Shown: piece after piece, positions 1 to 7,758 of the stretch
Numbering within the stretch: position 1 is the first letter of the stretch
Layout: every line of letters starts with the position of its first letter
Assembly (NCBI RefSeq): GCF_003259615.1
Contig: NZ_QLLR01000040.1
Location: forward strand, 1 to 45,647
Length of the DNA stretch: 45,647 nt
Reading direction: 5' to 3'
DNA from: Pedobacter cryoconitis
GTDB lineage: Bacteria > Bacteroidota > Bacteroidia > Sphingobacteriales > Sphingobacteriaceae
The notes under the pieces: generated by a model
Databases searched by the model: none
Told to the model about the DNA's origin: nothing
The model's input: only the letters and a program-made list of their open reading frames with translations
Position numbers and translations under genes: made by a program

Positions 1-2
1 TC

Positions 3-233
3 TCCTTAAGAACCGGCATCAAATCCACGATCATTACTTCTAATAAATCCTTCGATAAATGGCATGAGATCTTCGGTATGGACACAGTGTTAACAGCAGC
101 ACTACTGGATAGGCTTACCCACAAATCTTTCCTGGTAAATATGAATGGAAAATCCTATCGGATGAAAGAAACTAAGAGCATGATGGGATCCAAAAACGTT
201 AACAAAGCAGTTGAGATATCGGCCAATACCTAA
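3..233 (+). CDS. istB: IstB-like ATP-binding protein, C-terminal fragment (cut by window edge)
   Basis: IstB is the AAA+ ATPase that assists the IstA transposase of IS21-family elements in choosing the target. Only the last 76 residues are visible, reading in from outside the window. They contain the family's STIITSN strand followed by FDKWHEIFG, the TAALLDRL helix and a NGKSYRMKET segment, which match the C-terminal part of the AAA+ domain. The protein differs clearly from the IstB fragment at the right edge, which has IITSQLPVDTW and ALTGKSLR, so the two elements are not copies of each other. Confidence 0.85.
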   Translation, partial: SLRTGIKSTIITSNKSFDKWHEIFGMDTVLTAALLDRLTHKSFLVNMNGKSYRMKETKSMMGSKNVNKAVEISANT

Positions 234-289
234 AAGAAAAAACTACTAAGCTGAGCAGCAATGTGCTGCCAGTATTGAACTTAATATCT

Positions 290-297
290 TACATTTG
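290..297 (+). promoter_or_regulatory. Possible outward -7 box TAcaTTTG in the IS end
   Basis: TACATTTG fits the Bacteroidota TAnnTTTG -7 element and lies 70 bases before the MACPF start, inside the IS tail. No good TTTG box is seen at the usual 19-21 base distance upstream, so this is weak. If active, the IS would drive the truncated MACPF gene. Confidence 0.25.
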
Positions 298-308
298 AGC
301 CTCGCTAA

Positions 309-352
309 CTGGTACACTTTTCAACCGGAATCCTGGTACATAATTCAACTGG
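309..352 (+). repeat. Two 20-bp imperfect direct repeats at the IS21-like end
   Basis: Copies at 309-328 and 333-352 follow CTGGTACA-N4-TCAAC-Y-GG and agree at 16 of 20 positions. A third partial copy starts at 349 (CTGGTATAAAC). Multiple transposase-binding repeats at each end are typical of IS21-family elements, so these mark the end of the left IS. Confidence 0.6.
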
Positions 353-366
353 TATAAACACGTAGC

Positions 367-1521
367 ATGGATGAAGTTTTTTCATCAATAGTTGTGAATG
401 AAAATAAAAGAATTTTTGGTGAGTTGTCAGTAAAAATAAAAGGGGTATCATATTCTTTCTTAAATACAACAAATGTAAAGGGTCAGATCGCAACAAAATA
501 TTTGGACAAAACATTTTTAAATCAAATTTATAATAATCCAATGGGAGAATTTGCAGACACCTATGGATATTTTATATTAACAGATTTTTTAACCGGAGGA
601 AAAACTGATGCAGTCTATAGTGGTGTGTATGAAAAGTCAACTTCCGATGCAACTAAAGAAACTGATATGGATAATTCTATCAATGCATCTTACGGATTTA
701 AAGCTGGCAAAGATGCTGAAGGTAAAATATCCGGAGATTTCGGCTTTGGAAAAAAGAGTAATGGTTCTACATCGATATCGAAGGAAATAAGTGATTTTGC
801 CATGTCAGTAAAAACAGTTGGAGGCTCAAAAACTTTCGGAAATTTTACAGTGCCAAAAAAAGTTGAGGATGTAGACATTAACCTGTCAAGTTGGATGGCT
901 TCTTTGAATGACTTATCAACTCATAAATTAATTGGTATAAATGATAACGGATTATCTCCAATAACAGATTATATTTTAGAAGAAAATTTCAAGCAAGGCC
1001 TTCAAAAACATCATTTAGGACAAATGGATGTTAGGATGTTTCAAGAACCAAAGATCGAAATAAGAAAAATACGAATAAATAACCAACTTGCTTCTGTATG
1101 TATGTACTTAGTAACCCGTTTTGGTGACCTGATCATGTTTGAATCGACTACTCCTAATGACGGATATATCCAAATAGGTGATAATCAGAGATTTATGGAG
1201 ATCGCAAATAGATTTAAAGGAAATAAAGGAGATTATTATAAAATGAAAATTACTGCTAATCCAGCTGAATTTTATTTAGGATCAAGCAAAACTGTTAATG
1301 TACAATTTCTTGGTTTGAAGGAGGGTGAAATGAAAAAATTCACAGATCCTAATAGCAAAATTACTTATTTATTTCAATCTGGCGATAATAAGAAATTGGC
1401 TTATGCTATTCATGATGATTATGTCCTTGACACCTATGGCATAAGGGTATGGTTTAATAGTATCCCTATTGAAAATATCGATCCGAGGACTTTAACGCAA
1501 TATACAATTATCGGATTATAA
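367..1521 (+). CDS. MACPF-domain (perforin-like) protein, probably N-terminally truncated
   Basis: Proteins with this domain insert into membranes and form pores; in Bacteroidales some are secreted antimicrobial toxins. The visible signature is EFADTYGYFILTDFLTGGK at residues 61-79, which corresponds to the YGTHY...GGK core of the MACPF fold. It is followed by a Ser/Lys/Gly-rich stretch (about 88-140) that could be membrane-inserting hairpin sequence, a VGGSKTFG turn (151-158), SSWMASL (174-180) and LSPITDYI (196-203). Residues 220-384 form an unrecognised C-terminal domain. There is no signal peptide, only about 60 residues precede the core, an in-frame TAA at 355-357 lies in the IS end, and the ATG follows the IS at once. 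I infer that the original 5' part was removed or separated by the insertion. The gene is more AT-rich than its neighbours, which suggests transfer. Confidence 0.7.
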   Translation: MDEVFSSIVVNENKRIFGELSVKIKGVSYSFLNTTNVKGQIATKYLDKTFLNQIYNNPMGEFADTYGYFILTDFLTGGKTDAVYSGVYEKSTSDATKETDMDNSINASYGFKAGKDAEGKISGDFGFGKKSNGSTSISKEISDFAMSVKTVGGSKTFGNFTVPKKVEDVDINLSSWMASLNDLSTHKLIGINDNGLSPITDYILEENFKQGLQKHHLGQMDVRMFQEPKIEIRKIRINNQLASVCMYLVTRFGDLIMFESTTPNDGYIQIGDNQRFMEIANRFKGNKGDYYKMKITANPAEFYLGSSKTVNVQFLGLKEGEMKKFTDPNSKITYLFQSGDNKKLAYAIHDDYVLDTYGIRVWFNSIPIENIDPRTLTQYTIIGL

Positions 1522-1537
1522 TCTGATTTATAACCAG

Positions 1538-1585
1538 AGTTATCGTAAGCCCATCCCTTAATAACTAATGGGACTTGCGATAACT
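1538..1585. terminator. Bidirectional hairpin between MACPF and ppk2
   Basis: AGTTATCGTAAG-CCCAT (1538-1554) pairs with ATGGGACTTGCGATAACT (1568-1585) around a short AT-rich loop. The two flanking genes converge here, so the hairpin probably ends both transcripts. Confidence 0.6.
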
Positions 1586-1595
1586 TTATAAACTT

Positions 1596-2477
1596 TTAAT
1601 CTTCTCCCATTAAATTTTTCTTGTATCCTTCTAATTTCTCCATTTCCTCAGCTGGTAATACAGGATATTTAAGTTTCATTCCTTTGAAAGTTTCTTCCAG
1701 GATCTGGCTGATGGTCAAACGGGCAAACCACTTTTTATCGGCCGGAATGATATACCATGGCGCATTTTTAGTCGATGTTTCTGTAATCGCATCTTCGTAA
1801 GCTACCATATAATCTTTCCAGCGCGCTCTTTCTGCAATATCCGCTGAAGAGAATTTCCAGTTTTTAGAAGGATCATTAATTCTGTCCAGAAAACGCACTT
1901 TTTGTTCCTCCTGCGAAACATACAGAAAGAACTTAAGAATGACCGTCCCATTTTCAGTGAGTTGCTTTTCGAAATTACGGATACTTTCATATCTCGCCTT
2001 CCAGAACTTCTGGTCAACTTTTTTAACGTTATCATAACCCGGAATTCTTTCATTTAATATATACTCAGGGTGGACCTTACAAACCAGTACATTTTCGTAA
2101 TGTGACCGGTTATGAATACCAATCCTTCCTCTTTGGGGCAGCGCAAGATAATGCCTCCATAAAAAGTCATGCGCATATTCATTAGAGTTGGGGGTTTTAA
2201 AACTAAATACCTGGCAGCCCTGGGGGTTTAAACCAGACATCACATGTGAAATTGCACTATCTTTACCTGCGGCATCCATCGCCTGAAAAATGATCAGTAC
2301 TGAATGCGAATTTTCAGCATATAATGTTTCCTGATGATTGCTTAACTTCTCCTTGATAGATGCGAGTGTCGCCTTACCCACTTTCTTCCCCAGCTCTCCA
2401 TTGTAATGCGTACTATAGTCTTTTAACTTTATCTTTTGACCTGCTGGCGCTAAAAAGCGGTTGGTTTCTTTACTCAT
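1596..2477 (-). CDS. ppk2: Polyphosphate kinase 2 family protein (PPK2)
   Basis: PPK2 enzymes transfer phosphate between polyphosphate and nucleotides, usually making NTPs or NDPs from polyphosphate, in the cytoplasm. The 293-residue protein has a Walker A loop AMDAAGKDS (66-74) and the Walker B/lid region GRIGIHNRSHYENVLVCKVHP at about 117-137; the NRSHYENVLV form resembles the class that phosphorylates both AMP and ADP, but I cannot assign the class firmly. Length is normal for a one-domain PPK2. It stands alone, converges on the MACPF gene and diverges from the PBP1A gene, with 255 bases for the two promoters. Confidence 0.9.
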   Translation of the reverse strand: MSKETNRFLAPAGQKIKLKDYSTHYNGELGKKVGKATLASIKEKLSNHQETLYAENSHSVLIIFQAMDAAGKDSAISHVMSGLNPQGCQVFSFKTPNSNEYAHDFLWRHYLALPQRGRIGIHNRSHYENVLVCKVHPEYILNERIPGYDNVKKVDQKFWKARYESIRNFEKQLTENGTVILKFFLYVSQEEQKVRFLDRINDPSKNWKFSSADIAERARWKDYMVAYEDAITETSTKNAPWYIIPADKKWFARLTISQILEETFKGMKLKYPVLPAEEMEKLEGYKKNLMGED

Positions 2478-2733
2478 GAATCGTATTATTTAAATCACGC
2501 CTGAACAGACGGGATTTGAATTTACCAAAAATCAAGCCATATCAAATACTCCCTGCACCTATTTCTTGTTTATAAAGTTCTGAATTTGGTTTAAATTGTC
2601 TTTCTTTGCCTTCATAATTGAGCTATATTTCCAGTATAATATACTTAAGAATCCAACCATTTCGTTTAAAGGGTTTGATTTGGATATAGGCCCGGCAATC
2701 TTACAAGTTTTACTAATTTTTTGACCATACTAT

Positions 2734-5214
2734 ATGTTTAAAGAGATCCATAATAAATACCTGCGTTATTTCTCCGTATTTATTTTCTGTATCATCATTT
2801 TCTTCTGTGCACTTCAACTGAATTTTCTGTGGCTGTTTGGCTACTCTCCTTCCTATAAGGACATTAAACTACCTACTCAAAGTGTGGGTTCAGAGCTTTA
2901 CACATCAGACGGGAAGTTAATAGGAAGATATTACAAAGAAAACCGTACTCCTGTTATTTTTAAACAGATCTCACCAAGCGTGATTAATGCCCTGGTTGCA
3001 ACAGAGGATGTTCGTTTCTACAAACATATGGGGATTGACTTCAGGTCTTTACTGTCCAGCGGACTTTCTACAGCAACTGGTGATAAAAGAGGTGCAAGTA
3101 CCATTACCCAGCAGCTGGCAAAAAACATGTACCGGACCAGGTATAACAAGTCGCAAGGCTTAATCAAGCACATCCCGGTCATCAGAACTATAGTTTCTAA
3201 GTTAAAAGAATGGATGACAGCCGTAAAACTGGAAGGCAATTATTCTAAGAACGAGATCATTACCATGTACCTGAACACCGTTTCATTCGGGAACAATACT
3301 TACGGTATAAAAACAGCAGCGAGGGTTTATTTTGATAAACAAACTGATTCACTCAGTATCCCTGAATCTGCTATGTTAGTGGGCATGCTCAAAGGAACGA
3401 CTACTTATAACCCGATCAGAAATCCTGAAAGGGCATTGGAAAGAAGAAATGTTTCTTTATCGCAAATGAATAAGTATGGCTATATCACCGCTGCTGAACT
3501 TACACAATATAAAAATACACCAGTTAAACTTAAAGAAGGCAGAGAAGACGAAGGCAGTGATGGTGATTCTTACCTGAGAGCTGCAGTAGCGAAATATCTG
3601 GAAGCCTGGTGTGATAAAAACGGATATGATCTTTATGAAGATGGACTTAAGATATATACTACCATCGACTCTAAACTTCAAAAATATGCGGAGGAAGCTG
3701 TAGCAGAACAAATGAAAGTGGTTCAGCGCAGATTTTACAGTGTTTGGGGAAAAGAAGATCCATGGCAGGATTCAGAAAAGAAAAAAGTGGATTACCCTGG
3801 CCGTGCGATGAAGAATCTTCCTATTTATGCGATGCTGGAGAAAAAATATCCAAACAATCCTGATTCGGTAACTGCTTATTTCAATAAGAAGAAAAAGATG
3901 AAAATCTTCACCTATAAAGGTGACCGTGATACGCTCTTCTCTACGCTGGATTCTATCCGTTACTATGGAAAGATCATGAATACCGGGATGATGACTTTAG
4001 ATCCTTTTAATGGTAAAATTAAAGTATGGGTAGGCGGTTTAGATCATAAGTTCTTTAAATATGACCATGTGAACCAATCTAAACGTCAGGCGGGTTCAAC
4101 TTTTAAACCATTTGCTTACCTGGCTGCTTTTGAAAGCGGCATGAGCCCTTGCGATACTTTCATTGACAAACCGGTTAAAATCAAATACGAAGAAAAAGGT
4201 AAAACAGAATATTGGGAGCCTAGAAATGCCAACTGGCAGAATAGTTACCGTGAAACTTCCCTGCGTGCTGCAATGGGCCGTTCAATCAATACAATTACGG
4301 CTCAGGTTACAGAAAAAGTAGGCTGGGAAAACGTAGTTAAATGGGCGCATGAGTGCGGTATTGACAGTCACCTGGAATCTGTGCCTTCAGTAAGTTTAGG
4401 CCCCAATGATGTTTCTGTATTTGAAATGGTGAGAGCTTATGGAACATTCCTGAATAAAGGGGTGAGAACGGACCCTATTTTAGTAGAAAGAATCACAGAT
4501 CAGGATGGTAATTCACTGGAAGATTTCGTGGCTAAAACCAAAAGAGTAATTTCTGAGGAGATTGCCTGGTTAATGCTTTATATGTTCAGAGGTGGTATGG
4601 AAGAACCAGGAGGAACTTCAAGAGCGTTATGGGAATGGGATCTTTGGAAAGAGAATAACCAGATTGGTGGTAAAACAGGAACTTCTTCAGATTATGTAGA
4701 TGCCTGGTATATGGGAATTACCAAAGACCTGGTAACAGGTGTCTGGGTGGGTTGTGATGAACGTTCAGCTCACTTCAAGAATGGTGAAACTGGTGAGGGG
4801 TCACGTACCGCTTTACCTATTTTCGCTAAGTTTATGGAAAAGGTTTACCATGATAAGAGTACAGGCTACACTTATGGGCCATTTCCGAAAGCAACAGTAC
4901 CGATTACAAGAAATTACAACTGCCCCACTCCTGTTTACGCTGTAGATACGGCTAAAACTGATAGCGTAGTTACAGATTCATTACATGTAGCTGTACCTGC
5001 AGAGGGTGATAAACCTGCAGAGAAGCCGGATGAAGTTAAAAGCGAAACTCCGGAAGCTCCTGTAAAACAGTTAACACCAGCAACTGTACCGTTGACGAGA
5101 AAAGAAGAACGCGAACTGAAAAGAAAGAAACGTCAGGAAGAGAAAGACAAGAAAAAAGAAGAGGATAAGAAAAAGGACGAAGAGAAGAAAAAGAATGAGG
5201 GTAAAGCCAAATAA
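2734..5214 (+). CDS. mrcA: Class A penicillin-binding protein 1A
   Basis: A bifunctional peptidoglycan synthase: the glycosyltransferase domain polymerises lipid II and the transpeptidase domain cross-links the strands in the periplasm. One membrane segment is at about residues 12-36. The GT51 domain holds EDVRFYKHMGID with the catalytic Glu91 and GASTITQQLAKN (120-131). The transpeptidase domain holds Ser455-Thr-Phe-Lys458, Ser517-Ile-Asn519 and Lys647-Thr-Gly649. The last 80 or so residues form a Pro/Glu- then Lys/Glu-rich tail with long KKEEDKKK-type runs, probably disordered and positively charged, that lies outside the catalytic domains. 826 residues is usual for the Bacteroidota forms. 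A strong terminator follows. Confidence 0.95.
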   Translation: MFKEIHNKYLRYFSVFIFCIIIFFCALQLNFLWLFGYSPSYKDIKLPTQSVGSELYTSDGKLIGRYYKENRTPVIFKQISPSVINALVATEDVRFYKHMGIDFRSLLSSGLSTATGDKRGASTITQQLAKNMYRTRYNKSQGLIKHIPVIRTIVSKLKEWMTAVKLEGNYSKNEIITMYLNTVSFGNNTYGIKTAARVYFDKQTDSLSIPESAMLVGMLKGTTTYNPIRNPERALERRNVSLSQMNKYGYITAAELTQYKNTPVKLKEGREDEGSDGDSYLRAAVAKYLEAWCDKNGYDLYEDGLKIYTTIDSKLQKYAEEAVAEQMKVVQRRFYSVWGKEDPWQDSEKKKVDYPGRAMKNLPIYAMLEKKYPNNPDSVTAYFNKKKKMKIFTYKGDRDTLFSTLDSIRYYGKIMNTGMMTLDPFNGKIKVWVGGLDHKFFKYDHVNQSKRQAGSTFKPFAYLAAFESGMSPCDTFIDKPVKIKYEEKGKTEYWEPRNANWQNSYRETSLRAAMGRSINTITAQVTEKVGWENVVKWAHECGIDSHLESVPSVSLGPNDVSVFEMVRAYGTFLNKGVRTDPILVERITDQDGNSLEDFVAKTKRVISEEIAWLMLYMFRGGMEEPGGTSRALWEWDLWKENNQIGGKTGTSSDYVDAWYMGITKDLVTGVWVGCDERSAHFKNGETGEGSRTALPIFAKFMEKVYHDKSTGYTYGPFPKATVPITRNYNCPTPVYAVDTAKTDSVVTDSLHVAVPAEGDKPAEKPDEVKSETPEAPVKQLTPATVPLTRKEERELKRKKRQEEKDKKKEEDKKKDEEKKKNEGKAK

Positions 5215-5251
5215 TCAACAAAGAATGTCTGCTTAAATTTGCGGCAATTCA

Positions 5252-5294
5252 CTTAAAAAGGTCAGCAGGATATTTCCTGGCTGACCTTTTTAAG
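5252..5294. terminator. Strong bidirectional terminator
   Basis: CTTAAAAAGGTCAGC (5252-5266) and GCTGACCTTTTTAAG (5280-5294) form a perfect 15-bp stem with A- and T-runs on both sides. It ends the PBP1A transcript and also overlaps the stop codon of the convergent ORF6N gene. Confidence 0.85.
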
Positions 5295-5739
5295 TATCAG
5301 AGCGGAGCAGGTTATTTTTAAATTGCTCCATTTCTCTGTATAATTCAGGAAAATCAGGGACTATTTGTCTGATCAGCGTGAAAATACGAATGATCCTGAT
5401 GCTTACAGCTATAGCACGTTTACTTTTCATTAAACCGGCCAGCATGGCAAGCCCCTGCTCTGTAAAAGCAATCGGAGTAACCATGATCCTGTGGCCTGCG
5501 CTGATTTCACTATCCTGCCTGACTAAAGAAAGTTCATCTTCCTCATTCAGTTTAAACATAAAATCTGCCGGGAAACGGGAGGTATTCCGGTTAACTATTG
5601 TTCTGACCCCGCTGTTTTCTAATTGATAAAGCTTCACTAAATCAAGATCAATCATTACCTTCTGCCCTCTGAGTACGTAGATATGGTTCATGATCATTTC
5701 ATCAGTGACCCCATCCTCTTTTCTATCTTTATGCTGCAT
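5290..5739 (-). CDS. ORF6N-domain protein (phage antirepressor-like)
   Basis: ORF6N is a DNA-binding domain related to KilA-N/BRO and common in phage antirepressors. The domain covers about residues 15-100: YVLRGQKVMIDLDLVKLYQ, then NRNTSRFPADFMFKLNEEDE, then TPIAFTEQGLAMLAGLMKSKRA. The rest is a short helical tail. The start used gives 149 residues; a later ATG (residue 15, MIMNHIYVLRG) would also keep the domain whole. It lies 58 bases downstream of the GIY-YIG gene on the same strand and probably shares its promoter, opposite the S24 repressor. The function in this locus is unknown; with a repressor next door, an antirepressor-like role is a reasonable guess. Confidence 0.8.
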   Translation of the reverse strand: MQHKDRKEDGVTDEMIMNHIYVLRGQKVMIDLDLVKLYQLENSGVRTIVNRNTSRFPADFMFKLNEEDELSLVRQDSEISAGHRIMVTPIAFTEQGLAMLAGLMKSKRAIAVSIRIIRIFTLIRQIVPDFPELYREMEQFKNNLLRSDT

Positions 5740-5797
5740 ATTGGTTACCGGATTTATTTCACAAACATCTTTCGGTTCAGTCCATACAGGATTTGAA

Positions 5798-6148
5798 TTA
5801 AGACATAATAGTCAATGGTATTTTCACCTGCGTGGATAACGGCCTGCTCATGGTGATATGTTCAAAGTCAAGGCCGATAGTCAGATCAATCCAATCCGGA
5901 TTACAGGCACGGACCAGACGTTCCTTCTGCATCCTGGTAAATCTGCTGATCAGCTTGAAACGGTTCAGCGCCTGTGATTCAGTTTTAAGTTCTTCAAAGT
6001 AAACCAGGCGCGTAAGCTGCTGGCCGCTGTCGAAGAACAGACTTGGCATTTTTTTATAAAAATCAAGCGTCTTAATTAAATCAGCGCTCATTCCAACATG
6101 TAAACTGGTACGGTTTCTATCGGTCACGATGTAGACAAATTTTCTCAT
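5798..6148 (-). CDS. GIY-YIG nuclease-superfamily protein
   Basis: The 116-residue protein begins FVYIVTDRNRTSLHVGMS, the usual beta-strand pair of GIY-YIG domains in which VYIVTD stands for the GIY part and LHVGMS for the YIG part. Then follow LTRLVYFEELKTESQALNRFK (35-residue spacing to the RLVYFE segment) and a SRFTRMQKERLVRACNPDW segment, as in small URI/YhbQ-like members with W/L-rich C-terminus. Substrate unknown. It is the first gene of a two-gene unit with ORF6N and is transcribed away from the three operators at 6171-6253. Confidence 0.75.
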   Translation of the reverse strand: MRKFVYIVTDRNRTSLHVGMSADLIKTLDFYKKMPSLFFDSGQQLTRLVYFEELKTESQALNRFKLISRFTRMQKERLVRACNPDWIDLTIGLDFEHITMSRPLSTQVKIPLTIMS

Positions 6149-6170
6149 TGCTTGTAGTTTAAATTATTAC

Positions 6171-6253
6171 CACTAATTAAATTAGTATATATATTTGCAG
6201 TGCGAATAAATATTACTAACTTTATTGGTACAATAATACTAACAATTTTAGTA
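6171..6253. promoter_or_regulatory. Three 17-bp operators TACTAA-N5-TTAGTA for the S24 repressor
   Basis: Inverted repeats with the same layout lie at 6171-6187 (CACTAA-TTAAA-TTAGTA), 6214-6230 (TACTAA-CTTTA-TTGGTA) and 6237-6253 (TACTAA-CAATT-TTAGTA). Their centres are 43 and 23 bases apart. They fill the gap between the GIY-YIG/ORF6N unit and the S24-type repressor and one lies directly upstream of its -7 box. Most likely they are the binding sites of that repressor, giving autoregulation and control of the divergent genes. Confidence 0.75.
6190..6197 (+). promoter_or_regulatory. -7 box TAtaTTTG of the S24 repressor gene
   Basis: TATATTTG fits the Bacteroidota -7 consensus and lies 85 bases before the repressor ATG. 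Operator 1 sits just upstream, between the -7 and -33 positions, and operators 2 and 3 fall downstream in the leader, so bound repressor would block both initiation and elongation. Confidence 0.55.
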
Positions 6254-6282
6254 AAAACAAATTATTTTTAATCTTTTATTTT

Positions 6283-7059
6283 ATGTCGAATATTTCCATA
6301 AACCTCAAATACTTAAGAAAGAAAAAAGGCCACACACAACAGCAATTTGCTGATTTGATGGGAATTAAAAGATCGTTGGTTGGAGCTTACGAAGAAGACC
6401 GTGCAGAACCCAAATATGATTTGCTAAAAAAAATAGCAGAACATTATGAATTGACGATGGACGAGTTTATCAACGAAATCATCAACGATAACTGGAAGCC
6501 TAAATTAAAAAGTCAGGGTTCAAATTTAAGGATACTGAGTATCTCTGTGGATCAGAGTGATAATGAAAACATAGAAATGGTCCCTGTAAAAGCAAGTGCG
6601 GGTTACCTGAACGGCTTTTCCGACCCTGAATACATCAAAGACCTGCCTAAATTCCAGCTGCCCCTGCCGTCATTAAAGCAAGGCACTTTCAGAGCTTTTG
6701 AAATTGTCGGAGACTCTATGCTGCCCATTCAGCCAGGCAGTATTATCATTGGCGAGTACATGGATAACTGGAATGACGTAAAAACAGGTGAAACCTATGT
6801 AATCGTCAGCAAAAATGAAGGAGTAGTTTATAAACGTGCAGGAAACCGCTTCAAAGAGAACAAGGAATTGAAACTGGTTTCTGATAACAAGCTGTACGAC
6901 CCTTATAATGTTCCTGCTGAAGATATACTGGAGATCTGGAAAGCAAAGGCTTACATCAGCTCTACACTGCCTGATGCAACCCCTGAACCAACGATGGAAA
7001 CCCTGACCAATATGATGTCCCAGATGCAGAAGTCAATCTCCCAGATGAATAAAAACTAA
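6283..7059 (+). CDS. XRE-type HTH regulator with S24 (LexA/CI-like) self-cleavage domain
   Basis: A transcription repressor of the LexA/CI type. Residues 5-60 are an XRE helix-turn-helix (TQQQFADLMGIKRSLVGAYE). Residues 100-225 are the S24 domain with the scissile Ala106-Gly107 in KASAGYLNG, nucleophile Ser145 in GDSMLP and the base Lys184 in VVYKRAG; the Ser-Lys spacing of 39 is close to that of LexA. All elements needed for autoproteolysis are present, so induction by DNA damage through RecA is plausible. The C-terminal 30 residues are Met/Gln-rich. It faces away from ORF6N and GIY-YIG genes across three operators. Whether it is a domesticated prophage repressor or a general stress regulator cannot be told from here. 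Confidence 0.88.
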   Translation: MSNISINLKYLRKKKGHTQQQFADLMGIKRSLVGAYEEDRAEPKYDLLKKIAEHYELTMDEFINEIINDNWKPKLKSQGSNLRILSISVDQSDNENIEMVPVKASAGYLNGFSDPEYIKDLPKFQLPLPSLKQGTFRAFEIVGDSMLPIQPGSIIIGEYMDNWNDVKTGETYVIVSKNEGVVYKRAGNRFKENKELKLVSDNKLYDPYNVPAEDILEIWKAKAYISSTLPDATPEPTMETLTNMMSQMQKSISQMNKN

Positions 7060-7114
7060 ATCGCTTTTAAACCCTTTCGCTGTTTTTCACTCTATGCTTT
7101 AAAACCACATACAA

Positions 7115-7525
7115 ATGAAAACAATCGTTTTAACATTAGCCATAGTATTCGCTGGATTAACTGCCACGTTTGCGCAAAGTACAGGTAAGCAGAAAATGAC
7201 TGCGGAACAAAGAGCAGAAAAAAGTACTGCTAAACTGGAGAAAGAACTCACATTGACTGCCGATCAGAAACAAAAGATTTATGCAGTAGAGCTTGACAAG
7301 TACAAACAAACTGAAGCATGGCATAAACAAACCAGTGCAGACAGAAAAGCGAAGAGAGATCAGCACATGACTTCTAAAAAAGAAACAGATGCTAAAATCG
7401 ACCAGGTTTTAACTGCTGATCAGAAGAAAAAACTGGATGATCTGCGCACAGCAAAGAAAGCCAGGATGCAAGACAAAAAAGACCATCACAAAGGATCTAG
7501 ACCTGCGGATAAAGTACAAGAATAG
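7115..7525 (+). CDS. Exported DUF4890/Spy-like Lys-rich protein
   Basis: The protein has a signal peptide (MKTIVLTLAIVFAGLTATFA, cleavage before Gln) and a 115-residue helical, highly charged body. Two similar segments, LTLTADQKQKIYAVELDKY and VLTADQKKKLDDLRTAK, match the LTxxQ helices of Spy/CpxP-like and DUF4890 proteins. It is likely periplasmic and may act as a chaperone, but this is inferred from family likeness only. A terminator follows at 7563. Confidence 0.7.
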   Translation: MKTIVLTLAIVFAGLTATFAQSTGKQKMTAEQRAEKSTAKLEKELTLTADQKQKIYAVELDKYKQTEAWHKQTSADRKAKRDQHMTSKKETDAKIDQVLTADQKKKLDDLRTAKKARMQDKKDHHKGSRPADKVQE

Positions 7526-7562
7526 ATTACAAGATTAAGATATAGGATCACACCTATTCTAC

Positions 7563-7599
7563 AAGCCTCCGGAACTCATAAGATCCGGGGGCTTTTTTT
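7563..7599 (+). terminator. Rho-independent terminator
   Basis: AAGCCTCCGGA (7563-7573) pairs with TCCGGGGGCTT (7584-7594) with one G:T mismatch and runs into seven T's. It ends the DUF4890 transcript. The remaining 160 bases before the next gene hold no other feature I can support. Confidence 0.8.
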
Positions 7600-7758
7600 G
7601 TGGATTCCATAATATATAATACGATATAGCTACTGAATTAATGTCAATTTAATCCACTTGTCATCGCTGTTTCAATTGTCTGGAGTTGTTGCAATACTGA
7701 CGATAATGTATTGTTCATTTGTGAAATATATAGCTAAACAGCTGATCAATTCAGAAAC

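Larger units (their letters stand above)
1..360 (+). mobile_element. 3' end of an IS21-family insertion sequence (left window edge)
   Basis: The stretch holds the last 76 codons of an istB-type helper gene, then a short non-coding tail with a GCAGCA-ATG-TGCTGC hairpin (255-269) and two 20-bp direct repeats (309-352), which is how IS21-family ends are built. The element enters from outside the window and its exact end is not fixed. An end at the CA of 359-360 would fit the TG...CA rule of this family. The MACPF gene begins directly beyond it, so the element probably inserted upstream of or within that gene. Confidence 0.75.

Noticed and set aside
5290..7059. Remnant of a large prophage
   Set aside because: No integrase, portal, capsid or tail gene is seen, and both sides are ordinary chromosomal genes; only a small switch is supported.
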